Source: Cyclobacteriaceae bacterium (GTDB taxonomy: Bacteria; Bacteroidota; Bacteroidia; Cytophagales; Cyclobacteriaceae). Taken from it: a DNA stretch of 64,000 bases. Positions 51,787 to 59,942 of this stretch are shown in pieces. The stretch is taken from the NCBI GenBank assembly GCA_019638395.1, contig JAHBTX010000003.1, forward strand, positions 868,001-932,000, read 5' to 3'. A program made the position numbers and the translations under genes. Under the pieces are notes generated by a model. That model did not search any database. It was not told where the DNA came from and saw only the letters and a program-made list of their open reading frames with translations. Position 1 is the stretch's first letter. Every line of letters begins with the position of its first letter.

Positions 51787-53124
51787 TTACTTCGTGATTA
51801 ATCTTTTAATCATCTCAGTATAATACTCACCAAAGTAAGGGCCAACCCAATTCAGGGTGGTTACTTCTTCGCGCAAGCTATTGTTGTAGTGTGCATCTTC
51901 TGTAATGTAACCGGTATAATCGCCATTAAAACTGGTGATAATTAAACGCTTATTATGTAGGGCCGCTGCTGCCGCTAAATTTTTAGTTACGTAAATCTCT
52001 CCTGAGAAATCGCATGGAGTTCCTACCAACATAACCGATCCGATCTGCAAGCAGGTAAGTTCGCCTTGCAGGGGTTGTAGCAAAGTTGAAAAAATCCAGT
52101 TGCGGAGTTTATAATTTTGATTGAGGCGTAATTGGGAATTTCCATGCTCAATAGGAATGTGCATTGTTTTTATTTCAGCGTTTAATTGATGCTGAACGGC
52201 TGGATGCAAGGCCTTATCGGCAAGAATTTTAGCGGCTTGTGCGGCACCGGCAAATTCAGTTTCGGTAACTCCAGCTAATCGATGGCTGCCCACCATACCG
52301 GCCATAAACATTCCAAAATTTTGTTTATTGGTTTCAATCTGGTTAACCAATGCTGCCGGGTAATCGCCCGAAAGGGCAGTACTTTTTTTGCTGATGCTGG
52401 TTGCGTGTGCACTAAAGGTAACAAGATAGGCGTGCGTACTATCTGCTCTCGAAAATCTTAAACCCCGCAATTCACCATCGTACGAGTTACCAGCTTGTAG
52501 TCGGTTGGCCGCGTATGGGTGGGCATCGGTTTGCCAGTACCATGCTTGTGTGGGTAACAAGTTGATTCTTGCGTTCGCGATGGCACTGGCTATACGTTTA
52601 GCCGTAGCTTGAATCCAATTCTCTTGGTAGTTGCCCACGGCAAATTGGGCGCCCCACGCAGCATGCCAGCCACCCAAACCATTATGCGTATGCGTAGCAC
52701 TGTAGTAAAGAAAAGTGGGTTTGCCTGTTGTGGTTAACTGGGCTTCTAGTTCTTTCTTTAAGGCTGGTGGAAAGATCAGCAAATCCGCACTGATCAGTAT
52801 AGCTTCTACACTTCCATTGTCAATAACAATTGTGCGTACGAACAAGGAGTCGTGCACACTTTCAAATGTTGGTCGGGGACGATACCCGGCCATGGGCATG
52901 GAATAAGCAGGTGTAATGTTTACCTTACCCCAGGCTGCCGAAAGTGTTTTGGATGGATAAGCTGATGGCTGTACTGTATCCAGTTTTGCCAGCATGCGGG
53001 TGTAAAAATCCTGGTTATGCAAAGGTGTTCGATCAATCCGGCCAACGATGCTTGCAAAAATACCAGTAGCAATAAGTACAAATACACTCAGCCTGACTAT
53101 CCACTTACGCAGGCTTATGTTCAT
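51787..53124 (-). CDS. Neutral/alkaline ceramidase-like protein
   Basis: A 445-residue protein with an N-terminal membrane/signal segment (VRLSVFVLIATGIFASIVG). It matches the N-terminal domain of neutral ceramidases: AAWGKVNITPAYSMPMAGY, ISADLLIFPPALKKELE, the zinc-binding THTHNGLGGWHAAWG, FSAHATSI and SGDYPAALVNQIE. The full-length enzymes hydrolyse ceramide to sphingosine and fatty acid. This one lacks the long C-terminal part, as do many bacterial homologues, so its substrate is open. Its ATG overlaps the TAA of the OmpA-family gene (TAATG), so the two are coupled. Confidence 0.85.
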   Translation of the reverse strand: MNISLRKWIVRLSVFVLIATGIFASIVGRIDRTPLHNQDFYTRMLAKLDTVQPSAYPSKTLSAAWGKVNITPAYSMPMAGYRPRPTFESVHDSLFVRTIVIDNGSVEAILISADLLIFPPALKKELEAQLTTTGKPTFLYYSATHTHNGLGGWHAAWGAQFAVGNYQENWIQATAKRIASAIANARINLLPTQAWYWQTDAHPYAANRLQAGNSYDGELRGLRFSRADSTHAYLVTFSAHATSISKKSTALSGDYPAALVNQIETNKQNFGMFMAGMVGSHRLAGVTETEFAGAAQAAKILADKALHPAVQHQLNAEIKTMHIPIEHGNSQLRLNQNYKLRNWIFSTLLQPLQGELTCLQIGSVMLVGTPCDFSGEIYVTKNLAAAAALHNKRLIITSFNGDYTGYITEDAHYNNSLREEVTTLNWVGPYFGEYYTEMIKRLITK

Positions 53125-55196
53125 TATTTTTCGATAATGGTAAACTCTGTTCTGCGGTTAAGCTGGCGATTGGCCCGGGTTTTATTATCGGCAATGGGCT
53201 TATCCGGGCCATAGCCGGCAACAGTAATTCTGCTTTCATCGATACCCGCATTCACAAGATGTTTTTTTACTGCTTGTGCGCGTCTCTGGCTTAGCCCAAC
53301 GTTGTAGGCATACGATCCAACATTATCGGTATGTCCGCTAATTTCTACTTTGATAGATGCCGCAGTTTTCATGATTTGTTCGAGGTATAAAATATCTTCA
53401 AATGATTTGGGTATATCGCTGTCATGCGCAAAATAAACGTTGAGTGTGCGTTTATAATTAACGGCAATTTTATCTAAGTATATGGTATCTGTTAAAGCGG
53501 TGGTCATGCCCGGTCCGAACAAGTAAGTGGATGAGTAGGGTATGTGTTCCATACCCGATACCAGCAGTTTGTAGCGTTCAACACCAGTGGTTTTGTTTTT
53601 AACATGCGTAAAATACGTTCCGGGTTTGGTGGCTGTCAGGTTCACATCAGTACCAACTGCGGTTAATTTTACTTTTGCATTTGATATAGGCTGTTTGGTG
53701 TCGCCTTCGGCTACATAAACCGTTAACTCTACGTTAGCTGGTGTAAGGGCAGGTTTTTCAGAAGCTACGGGTTTGGTTTTTGTTTGAGTGTTGGTTTCTG
53801 TTTGGGGTCGGCCACCAAATAGAGGCATTTGATCTTCCATGGCTAACACGGCATCGGCAAAATCGGGTTGTGTATAAACCGGTTCTTTCCAATTGCGGAT
53901 GTCAATTTTATAAATGTCTTGCTCGCCAATACCTTCCGGGCGCAAGGAAGATATGTAGGCATAATCTTCGTTGCGGGTTAACACTATGTAGATATCGTTT
54001 TCAACCGAGTTGATAGGGTAACCCATGTTTATTGGTTTTTCCCACATATCTTTTTCAGCGTTAAAGGTAGATCGATAAATATCCAGATCGCCCATGCCAG
54101 CATGGCCATTGGAGCTGAAGTATAAATGCTTACCACTTGCTGAAACATAAACACCGTCTTCATCCATTTCGGTATTCACGTTTCTTCCCAGGTTGCGGGG
54201 TGTTCCCCAACGGCCTTTCGAATCTTTTGTGCTTACATAAATATCGGTACCACCGTAACCTCCCGGGCGATTGCTGGAGAAGAAGAGTTTGTTGCCATCG
54301 GCCGTAATGGTGGCTGAGTTTTCGATGTACTCGGTATTGATTTCGAGTATTTCTTTCGGGTCGGTCCAGGTACCATCAGGTTTTAGAAATGAAGCCAGAA
54401 TATCGCCCCCGTTGCTATCGTGGTAGAGTAACATCTCCTTTCCATCAGGCGAAAGGTTTATGCTTGCATTATGGTAATTATTATTAAGAGGCCCCGAAAG
54501 ATTACGGGCCGGAGTCCATTGGCCATCAACCTTTTTAGAGTAAAAAATTTCTTCGTAGTACTCGTTGTCGGCTGCTAACCGGTTATTCAAATTTTCTTCG
54601 GGCCTGCGCGTGGTAAATACCATAAACGTTTCATCAGCATTAATAGCGGGCGCATAATCCGGCCATTCTGAGTTGATATTATTATCCAGGTGCGAAATAG
54701 AAACATCCACCGGCTGGGCAATCATAATTTTGGCATTATGACACTCGAATATTTTTCTGTTTACTTCATTAATTTTTTTCGATTTTTCGTAATCGAGCGA
54801 GCGGGCCAAAAGCCGGTTATACCGATCGTACAGTAAAATGGCGCTGTCAAATTTTTCGGAATAATGATAGGCCTGGCCGAGATAGAATAAAATTTCGGTA
54901 TCGATTTTAGGATCGAGTTGATACGCGTTTTTAAAATATTGCAGTGAAAGTTCTTTACGCACGGTAAGCATGATGGAGCGGCCTGCCATAAACTGAGCTT
55001 TCGCATTTTTTGGATTGGCCTCTACAGCCAGTATAAATAATTCGGAAGCAACCTTACGGTGCTCGTAATCAAAAATTTCCATGCCTTGTGCATAATACTG
55101 CTCGGATAGGGCTATCGAATCTTGTTGAGAAAAAAGCGGAAAGTAAAGGCCGGTAAAAACTGCAATTGCCAGCAGGCGTTTGTAAGCGTTAGCCAT
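53124..55196 (-). CDS. PorE-like OmpA-family protein (TPR-PD40-CRD-OmpA)
   Basis: A 690-residue protein with a signal peptide (RLLAIAVFTGLYFPLFSQ). Domains in order are TPR repeats (about 30-165, e.g. AKAQFMAGRSIMLTV, LGQAYHYSEKFDSAIL); a PD40/WD40-like propeller (about 185-440: NLSPDGKEMLLYHDS, ADGNKLFFSSNRPGGYGGTD, SGKHLYFSSNGHAGMGDLD); a carboxypeptidase-regulatory-like domain (about 490-570: TKQPISNAKVKLTAVG); and a C-terminal OmpA peptidoglycan-binding domain (VEISGHTDNVGSYAYN, LSQRRAQAVKKHL). This order is that of PorE, a T9SS-associated outer-membrane protein, though many paralogues share it. It is translationally coupled to the ceramidase-like gene. Confidence 0.9.
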   Translation of the reverse strand: MANAYKRLLAIAVFTGLYFPLFSQQDSIALSEQYYAQGMEIFDYEHRKVASELFILAVEANPKNAKAQFMAGRSIMLTVRKELSLQYFKNAYQLDPKIDTEILFYLGQAYHYSEKFDSAILLYDRYNRLLARSLDYEKSKKINEVNRKIFECHNAKIMIAQPVDVSISHLDNNINSEWPDYAPAINADETFMVFTTRRPEENLNNRLAADNEYYEEIFYSKKVDGQWTPARNLSGPLNNNYHNASINLSPDGKEMLLYHDSNGGDILASFLKPDGTWTDPKEILEINTEYIENSATITADGNKLFFSSNRPGGYGGTDIYVSTKDSKGRWGTPRNLGRNVNTEMDEDGVYVSASGKHLYFSSNGHAGMGDLDIYRSTFNAEKDMWEKPINMGYPINSVENDIYIVLTRNEDYAYISSLRPEGIGEQDIYKIDIRNWKEPVYTQPDFADAVLAMEDQMPLFGGRPQTETNTQTKTKPVASEKPALTPANVELTVYVAEGDTKQPISNAKVKLTAVGTDVNLTATKPGTYFTHVKNKTTGVERYKLLVSGMEHIPYSSTYLFGPGMTTALTDTIYLDKIAVNYKRTLNVYFAHDSDIPKSFEDILYLEQIMKTAASIKVEISGHTDNVGSYAYNVGLSQRRAQAVKKHLVNAGIDESRITVAGYGPDKPIADNKTRANRQLNRRTEFTIIEK

Positions 55197-55291
55197 AGGT
55201 AAAATGGGTCAAGGTTGGGGTGTTCAATACAACCTTAAAGGTATTGAATTTTTAGCTTTTATTGCGGTACCAAATGGCTGTGCTTAATTTT

Positions 55292-55612
55292 TCAGGCACT
55301 GTGTCGGTATTGCTCTACTTCCCAGTTGGTCATTTTCTTTATCAGTGCTTCTTCCTGTAGCGAAAGGGTAGAGTCTGCATGTTCTTCCGGTACGGCATAG
55401 TGAAATTGCAATCGATACTTAAAGATCAGTTTGCTGCCCAATTCACTTTTAAAGTCCCGTAAAGGCAAAGTGCTATCAATCCAATACAGCAATAAGTCGT
55501 GCTCCGATTCGGCCGAGCCCGGTAAGTAATACCTGCTTGTGCCAGATAGTTTATCTAACACAGCTTCTTTAAAGCCAGGCCTTCCGCTAATATATAATGT
55601 AGTCCATGCCAT
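55292..55612 (-). CDS. Small protein of unknown function
   Basis: A 106-residue protein from the ATG at 55612 (MAWTTLYISGRPGFKEAVLD). It has mixed alpha/beta content, e.g. ESEHDLLLYWIDSTLPLRDF, and a C-terminal helix LQEEALIKKMTNWEVEQY. No export signal and no family recognised. It lies 95 bases from the OmpA-family gene on the same strand. Confidence 0.6.
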   Translation of the reverse strand: MAWTTLYISGRPGFKEAVLDKLSGTSRYYLPGSAESEHDLLLYWIDSTLPLRDFKSELGSKLIFKYRLQFHYAVPEEHADSTLSLQEEALIKKMTNWEVEQYRHSA

Positions 55613-55988
55613 ATACAATCATCCTTCATAACAACTAAAAAAACATCCTTTTACGTATGTATGGATTGTCAGAACTTTCGTTCGCTACCGGAGAAGATTA
55701 AAAAATAAAATTCAGTTGGTAGATTTTTATAATTCAGGATACGCTTTAGAATACGCAGCGATGTGGAAATGGTTACAATAATTTATTGCTCGCTACTACT
55801 CGTTGCTGGCTGGTGGTTGCTGGTTAGTCTTTTCGCACGAGTAACACAATCGAGTTTACGGCAATACGTAGAATACCCCAGGTGGGCCATTTAATCCCAA
55901 AACGGGAGAACCGGTGTTTTAATAACCTTGAAATTTAGTCAAAAAGCCAGTTTCGGGTGCTGGCATGATAATGCTTGCTGGGTACAGC
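55613..55988. other. Intergenic stretch without a gene
   Basis: It separates a minus-strand small gene from the plus-strand receiver gene, so promoters for both should lie here. I see no TAnnTTTG box I would trust. At 55796-55828 there is a short GTTGCTGG/CTGGTGGTTGCTGG word repeat like those at other boundaries. Nothing else recognisable. Confidence 0.5.
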
Positions 55989-56369
55989 ATGAAAAAGAAA
56001 ATAACAATCGGGGTTTTTGAAAATGACTCAATCAACCGTTTTATCTACAAACGAATGGTTAAGTTACAACCCGGAAAAGTAGATGCCCACATCTTTGAAA
56101 ATCATGAAGAAGGAATTGAAAAGGTGCAACAATTAAAACCGGATGTTCTTTTTGTTGACTTACACATGCATGGCGAATACTTAGGTGGTATAGAATGGTT
56201 ACGAACCATGAAATTGGTTTTGCCCCACACGAGGTTTGTGGCGATGACTACCCTTGTTCAAAAGAACGATCAGGAGACTGCGCTGAATGCTGGTTTCACC
56301 ATGTGCATTGAAAAACCATTACCTTTCTACGACATGGAGCGGTTGTTGAAACAGGTATCGGATAATTAA
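55989..56369 (+). CDS. Stand-alone response-regulator receiver protein
   Basis: A 126-residue receiver domain from the ATG at 55989 (MKKKITIGVFENDSINRFIY). Acidic pocket residues are Glu/Asp in VFENDS and the phospho-acceptor Asp in DVLFVDLHMHGEYLGGIEWL. The conserved Thr is in RFVAMTTLV and the Lys in MCIEKPLPF. No output domain is present, so it acts by protein contact or as a phosphate shuttle. No histidine kinase is adjacent. It is terminated by its own hairpin. Confidence 0.88.
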   Translation: MKKKITIGVFENDSINRFIYKRMVKLQPGKVDAHIFENHEEGIEKVQQLKPDVLFVDLHMHGEYLGGIEWLRTMKLVLPHTRFVAMTTLVQKNDQETALNAGFTMCIEKPLPFYDMERLLKQVSDN

Positions 56370-56394
56370 CCTGAACACTTCGTTGGCTTATTGT

Positions 56395-56427
56395 AAACCT
56401 GTGTGCAAAGCATGCGGGTTTTTTTAT
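56395..56427 (+). terminator. Rho-independent terminator
   Basis: AAACCTGTGTGC pairs fully with GCATGCGGGTTT (three wobble pairs), with loop AAA and T7, after the receiver gene. Confidence 0.78.
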
Positions 56428-56506
56428 TCGTTATTAGCCATAGAAGTTATTAGCGAATGGGGACTTACTTATAAAAAATTTGCATCTTCCCACCTAAACA
56501 TAATGT

Positions 56507-57448
56507 ATGGCAACGCTCGATAAACTGCTTGGCATTGAATACCCTATTCTGGTTGCGCCTATGTTTTTGATTTCCAACACCAAAATGGTAAAAGCTGCTT
56601 TAGACAGCGGTATTACAGCAGCGTTTCCGGCACTCAACTATCGCACCGATGCCGAACTGCGGGCTGCCATACACGAGATAAAAGCCCATACTCAAAAACC
56701 TTTTGGTGTTAACCTGATTGTAAACAAATCCAACTTTAAGTATAAAGATCAACTGAAAACACTTGTTGAATTAAAAGTGGATTTCATCATTACCTCACTC
56801 GGTAGTCCGCAAGAAGTAATTGAACAATGCAAACCAGTGGGCATAAAAGTTTTTTGTGATGTGATTGACCTGGAGTATGCCAAAAAAGTGGAATCGATGG
56901 GGGCAGATGCACTGATTGCCGTAAACAACCAGGCCGGTGGACATGCTGGAAAAATTTCGCCCAAAGAACTGATAACCTTGCTCACTGCAAATTGTAGTAT
57001 TCCGGTTATCTCAGCCGGAGGTATTGCTTTCGCCAAAGATGTTGCAGAAGTTATGAGCTGGGGTGCGTCAGGTGTATCGGTGGGCACCATTTTTATGGCA
57101 AGCGAAGAAGCACCAATCTCTGCTGATTACAAACAGGCTTTAATTGATTATGGAGCCGGTGACATTGTTATGACATCTAAACTTTCAGGTTCACCCTTAA
57201 CTGTGATCAACACGCCTTATGTAAAGCAATTAGGTACTGAAGCCAATTGGTTAGAGCGATTACTGCAAAAGAACAAACGACTAAAGAAATATGTAAAGCT
57301 GTTGATTGCCTGGAAAGGCATGAAGCAAATTGAGAAAGCCGCCTTTAGCGCAACCTACCAAACTGTATGGTGTGCCGGCCCGGCTATTGAACATGTGCAT
57401 AACGTACGGCCGATGAAGGAGATTGTGAAACAGTTAACTAACGAGTAA
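56507..57448 (+). CDS. Nitronate monooxygenase-family flavoprotein
   Basis: A 313-residue TIM-barrel FMN protein. It shows LGIEYPILVAPMFLISNTKM, KPFGVNLIV, the catalytic-region NNQAGGHAGKISPKELITL, the phosphate-binding IPVISAGGIAFAKDVAEVMS, and GASGVSVGTIFMASEEAPIS. The family oxidises alkyl nitronates, and also includes enoyl-ACP reductases of the FabK type. It has the general 2-nitropropane dioxygenase layout. It precedes a methyltransferase gene by about 60 bases, and the gap holds a GAGTA/AAGTAT word repeat. Confidence 0.9.
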   Translation: MATLDKLLGIEYPILVAPMFLISNTKMVKAALDSGITAAFPALNYRTDAELRAAIHEIKAHTQKPFGVNLIVNKSNFKYKDQLKTLVELKVDFIITSLGSPQEVIEQCKPVGIKVFCDVIDLEYAKKVESMGADALIAVNNQAGGHAGKISPKELITLLTANCSIPVISAGGIAFAKDVAEVMSWGASGVSVGTIFMASEEAPISADYKQALIDYGAGDIVMTSKLSGSPLTVINTPYVKQLGTEANWLERLLQKNKRLKKYVKLLIAWKGMKQIEKAAFSATYQTVWCAGPAIEHVHNVRPMKEIVKQLTNE

Positions 57449-57511
57449 TAAGTATCAAGTAGTGAGTATTGAGACTAACCTATTATGTCTTGGTTCTAAT
57501 TTCTAAAAGGA

Positions 57512-58255
57512 ATGAATGAGAAAAAGCATTGGGAGCGGCTCGCTCCGGAATACAACAACGAAATCTTCGATGTTTATGCCAGCGATAAATTCAAAAAACT
57601 TCCGCGCTACATTCGTAAACATGCTGCACACACTAAAACTGCAATCGACTTTGGTTGTGGCAATGGTAAATCGTTTCGCTATTTAGCACCCGTATTTAAA
57701 AGTGTATTAGGTGTAGATATCTCCAAAGGATTATTGAAACAAGCTGCAACACGCAATTATAAAAACGTAACACTCAAAGCGCATGATGTAACACGCAGGT
57801 TGCAGGCGCCCAAAGCCGACTTTGCTTTTTGTTGTAACGTAGTGATGTTTCCCGATCTCGATAAAAATACAAAGGCCTTTCAAAACATTGGCAAAGCCCT
57901 TAAGCCTGGTGGCACTGCGTTGTTTGTATTACCATCCTTAGACTCAGCCATATTCTCTTCGTGGCAGTTGATTCAGTTGTATAAAAGTGAAGGAGTAAAG
58001 GCGGCCGATATTCCCGCCCATGAGTTTCACTTTAAAGGCAACAAGCGCGACATGCTGCAAGGTATTGTACACATCGACAGAGTACCCACCAAACATTATT
58101 CAGCCAGCGAGTTGGAAGTGATCTTACCACAAGCAGGCTTCACCATTACCAAACTTGAAAAATTAGAATACGATTGGGACACCGAGTTAACAAACCCGCC
58201 TAAACATCTGGGTGCACCCTATCCGTGGGATTGGTTGGTGGAAGTGAGGGTGTGA
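57512..58255 (+). CDS. SAM-dependent class I methyltransferase
   Basis: A 247-residue methyltransferase. Motif I is TAIDFGCGNGKSFRYLAPVF, followed by the acidic residue in VLGVDISKGLLKQAA and motif IV ADFAFCCNVVMFPDLDKNT. LKPGGTALFVLPSL is present. It belongs to the methyltransferase 11/25 type acting on small molecules or lipids; the acceptor is unknown. It probably shares a transcript with the nitronate monooxygenase gene. Confidence 0.9.
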   Translation: MNEKKHWERLAPEYNNEIFDVYASDKFKKLPRYIRKHAAHTKTAIDFGCGNGKSFRYLAPVFKSVLGVDISKGLLKQAATRNYKNVTLKAHDVTRRLQAPKADFAFCCNVVMFPDLDKNTKAFQNIGKALKPGGTALFVLPSLDSAIFSSWQLIQLYKSEGVKAADIPAHEFHFKGNKRDMLQGIVHIDRVPTKHYSASELEVILPQAGFTITKLEKLEYDWDTELTNPPKHLGAPYPWDWLVEVRV

Positions 58256-58260
58256 ATAAG

Positions 58261-58316
58261 TTGCTGGTTGCTGTTTTCTTATAGCTGGTTGTGAGAATAA
58301 GTTACCGGTTTCCGGT
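58261..58316. repeat. Degenerate TTGCTGGTTG-type word repeat
   Basis: Imperfect copies of TTGCTGGTTG, TAGCTGGTTGTG and TTACCGGTTTCCGG follow the methyltransferase stop. It resembles the repeat at 55796-55828 and the boundary repeats elsewhere in the window. Confidence 0.5.
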
Positions 58317-58373
58317 GTCTTGTTAATCAAAATAAATTCTGAGTGGTAAGTCGCGCTCATTTATTGATTAGCA

Positions 58374-58520
58374 ATGATGAAGTTAACAGAATCGATAAGT
58401 AAAACCGAAATAAACGAACGAAGAATCCTCAGCTTCGAAGCCACTAGCAGATTGGCCACACCAGCTTTCATTGAAGCGGGGGAAAACCACATCCGATTTG
58501 TGGAAAAACCTCTATCGTAA
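58374..58520 (+). other. Short ORF (48 codons), possibly a gene remnant
   Basis: The frame MMKLTESISKTEINERRILS then FEATSRLATPAFIEAGENHI ends VEKPLS. It is hydrophilic, without a clear start signal and with no family recognised. It sits just upstream of a helicase gene stub, so it may be part of the same decayed locus. Confidence 0.3.
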
Positions 58521-58593
58521 AATCGCCCTGTTTGGTTGAATTAAAGTAATTTTAGGGTTAGTCAATTTTTTTATAGAACTCCTGATTTTGTCA

Positions 58594-58719
58594 ATGTCAA
58601 CTAAATTCTTCACCAATTCCAACGAAAACACACTCCTCGAAAAATTCAAAGGCGTATTTACTTACACTAAGGTGGCCGCCTTCGATGCGCTGGTAGGAGC
58701 CAGGAAGCTGGTTCATTGA
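58594..58719 (+). pseudogene. N-terminal stub of a PLD/helicase-type protein
   Basis: 41 codons read MSTKFFTNSNENTLLEKFKG then VFTYTKVAAFDALVG, followed by ARKLVH and a stop. The LLEKFKG...FDALVG sequence is the usual start of large helicase proteins with an N-terminal phospholipase D-like nuclease domain, which continue FDALVGYFRASGYF. Everything after FDALVG is missing. It is therefore the leftover 5' end of a deleted defence-type or DNA-processing helicase gene. Confidence 0.6.
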
Positions 58720-58742
58720 ACAAACGAAATAAGAAATCTTGA

Positions 58743-58790
58743 GGTCGCAAATTGCGTCCTTTAACTTCTAAGGTCACAGATTGTGATCTT
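58743..58790. promoter_or_regulatory. Two tandem palindromic operator candidates before the ORF6N gene
   Basis: Site 1 (58743-58759) is GGTCGCAAATTGCGTCC, symmetrical except one pair. Site 2 (58770-58790) has the core TCACAGATTGTGA flanked by AAGG/TCTT. Both follow AGGTC-[G/A]CA-n3-TG-[C/T]G-n-[C/T]CT. Their centres (58751 and 58780) are 29 bases apart, and they lie just upstream of the ATG at 58806. Confidence 0.55.
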
Positions 58791-58805
58791 AGACAAATTT
58801 GAAAT

Positions 58806-59330
58806 ATGAAAGAACTATCTGTTATTACCACCCCCGATTTCATCGCCACAAAAATTCTATTTCTGCGGAGCGAAAAAGTGCTGTTGGATTCCGATTTGGC
58901 TCTTTTATACGGGGTTGAAACCAGAGTTTTAAATCAAGCTGTTAGGAGAAATGCAGATCGTTTCCCAAATGATTTCATGTTTGAACTGACACGGGATGAA
59001 TTCGATGGTTTGATATCACTAACTGTGACATCAAACAAAGGCCGAGGCGGGCGAAGGAAATTACCGCTTGCCTTTACCGAACAAGGGGTGGTCATGCTCT
59101 CAGGAATTCTCAACAGCCCACGAGCTGTAGAAACCAACATTGCCATTATGCGCACGTTTGTGGCTCTGCGCAAACTCATGGAAACCAATAAAGACCTCGC
59201 AGCCAAAATCCGCCAACTAGAGAAAAAGTACGATCAACGTTTTAAATTGGTGTTCGATGCCATTCAAAAATTAATCAAGCAGGAAAAGGAAGCACGACCG
59301 ATTGGCTTCGAAATCGGAAAAAAGAAATAG
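58806..59330 (+). CDS. ORF6N-domain protein (KilA-N/antirepressor-like)
   Basis: A 174-residue protein. The ORF6N domain covers the N-terminal half: IATKILFLRSEKVLLDSDLA, LLYGVETRVLNQAVRRNADR, FPNDFMFELTRDEF, and KLPLAFTEQGVVMLSGILNS. A C-terminal coiled helix ends KLVFDAIQKLIKQEKEARPI and GFEIGKKK. ORF6N is a DNA-binding domain found in phage antirepressors and in chromosomal copies near defence or mobile genes. A dead paralogue lies at 33557. It is probably autoregulated through the two palindromes upstream, and it sits between remnants of other genes. Confidence 0.88.
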   Translation: MKELSVITTPDFIATKILFLRSEKVLLDSDLALLYGVETRVLNQAVRRNADRFPNDFMFELTRDEFDGLISLTVTSNKGRGGRRKLPLAFTEQGVVMLSGILNSPRAVETNIAIMRTFVALRKLMETNKDLAAKIRQLEKKYDQRFKLVFDAIQKLIKQEKEARPIGFEIGKKK

Positions 59331-59332
59331 CC

Positions 59333-59398
59333 ATGCCCAACACCGACATCAAAAACATCTTCCAAAGCAACCTCACTTCACATACTCAATCTTTGTAA
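59333..59398 (+). other. Short frame after ORF6N, possible truncated gene start
   Basis: An ATG 2 bases after the ORF6N stop opens MPNTDIKNIFQSNL and then runs out within 21 codons at the edge of the convergent greB gene. It looks like the beginning of a gene that once continued here, consistent with the other stub at 58594. No family is recognised. Confidence 0.3.
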
Positions 59399-59852
59399 TG
59401 CGCCACACAAACTGATGCGTAGGCGTTTTAACAACCACTTCATCGCCCACTTCTTTTTTGAGCAACGCTTGCGCCATAGGCGAGTCCATCGAGATGTAAT
59501 CTTTGGCACCAATTAATTCTTCACCACCCACAATGCGAAACCGGTTTTTCATGCCTTTGTTATTCTCAATTGATACCCACGCGCCAAACATCACTTTACC
59601 TTCCTGAAAAGGAGAGTAGTGTACTACTTTCAATTCATCAATGCATTTGCGCAAATACAAAATTCGTTTGTCGATTTCGCGCAAGCGTTTTTTGTTGTAA
59701 TGATAGTCAGCATTTTCGGAACGATCGCCCAGGCTGGCAGCCCACGCTACTTTGGCAGTGGTGTCGGGTCGTTCTACCCGCCACAGGTGATCAAGTTCGG
59801 CTTTTAACTTCTCCAAACCTTCGGGGGTGATCATGGGTGTTTTTACCAACAT
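59373..59852 (-). CDS. greB: Transcription elongation factor GreB
   Basis: A 159-residue protein. The N-terminal coiled coil (ITPEGLEKLKAELDHLWRVE, then RPDTTAKVAWAASLGDRSEN) carries the GreB-type acidic/aromatic tip region with ADYHYNKKRLREIDKRI. The C-terminal FKBP-like domain has FGAWVSIENN, SMDSPMAQALLKKEVGDEV and the final VVVKTPTHQFVWRITKIEY. Gre factors insert into the polymerase channel and stimulate cleavage of backtracked RNA. The VERPDTTAKVAWAASLGDRS wording distinguishes GreB from GreA. Confidence 0.93.
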   Translation of the reverse strand: MLVKTPMITPEGLEKLKAELDHLWRVERPDTTAKVAWAASLGDRSENADYHYNKKRLREIDKRILYLRKCIDELKVVHYSPFQEGKVMFGAWVSIENNKGMKNRFRIVGGEELIGAKDYISMDSPMAQALLKKEVGDEVVVKTPTHQFVWRITKIEYVK

Positions 59853-59942
59853 CTATAACTTCAGTTACTTGCTCTCAGAATTTTCGGGTTGAAGATATTG
59901 AATAGGAATCTTGCTACTGGCAAACAGTAGTCGCAAACTTTT

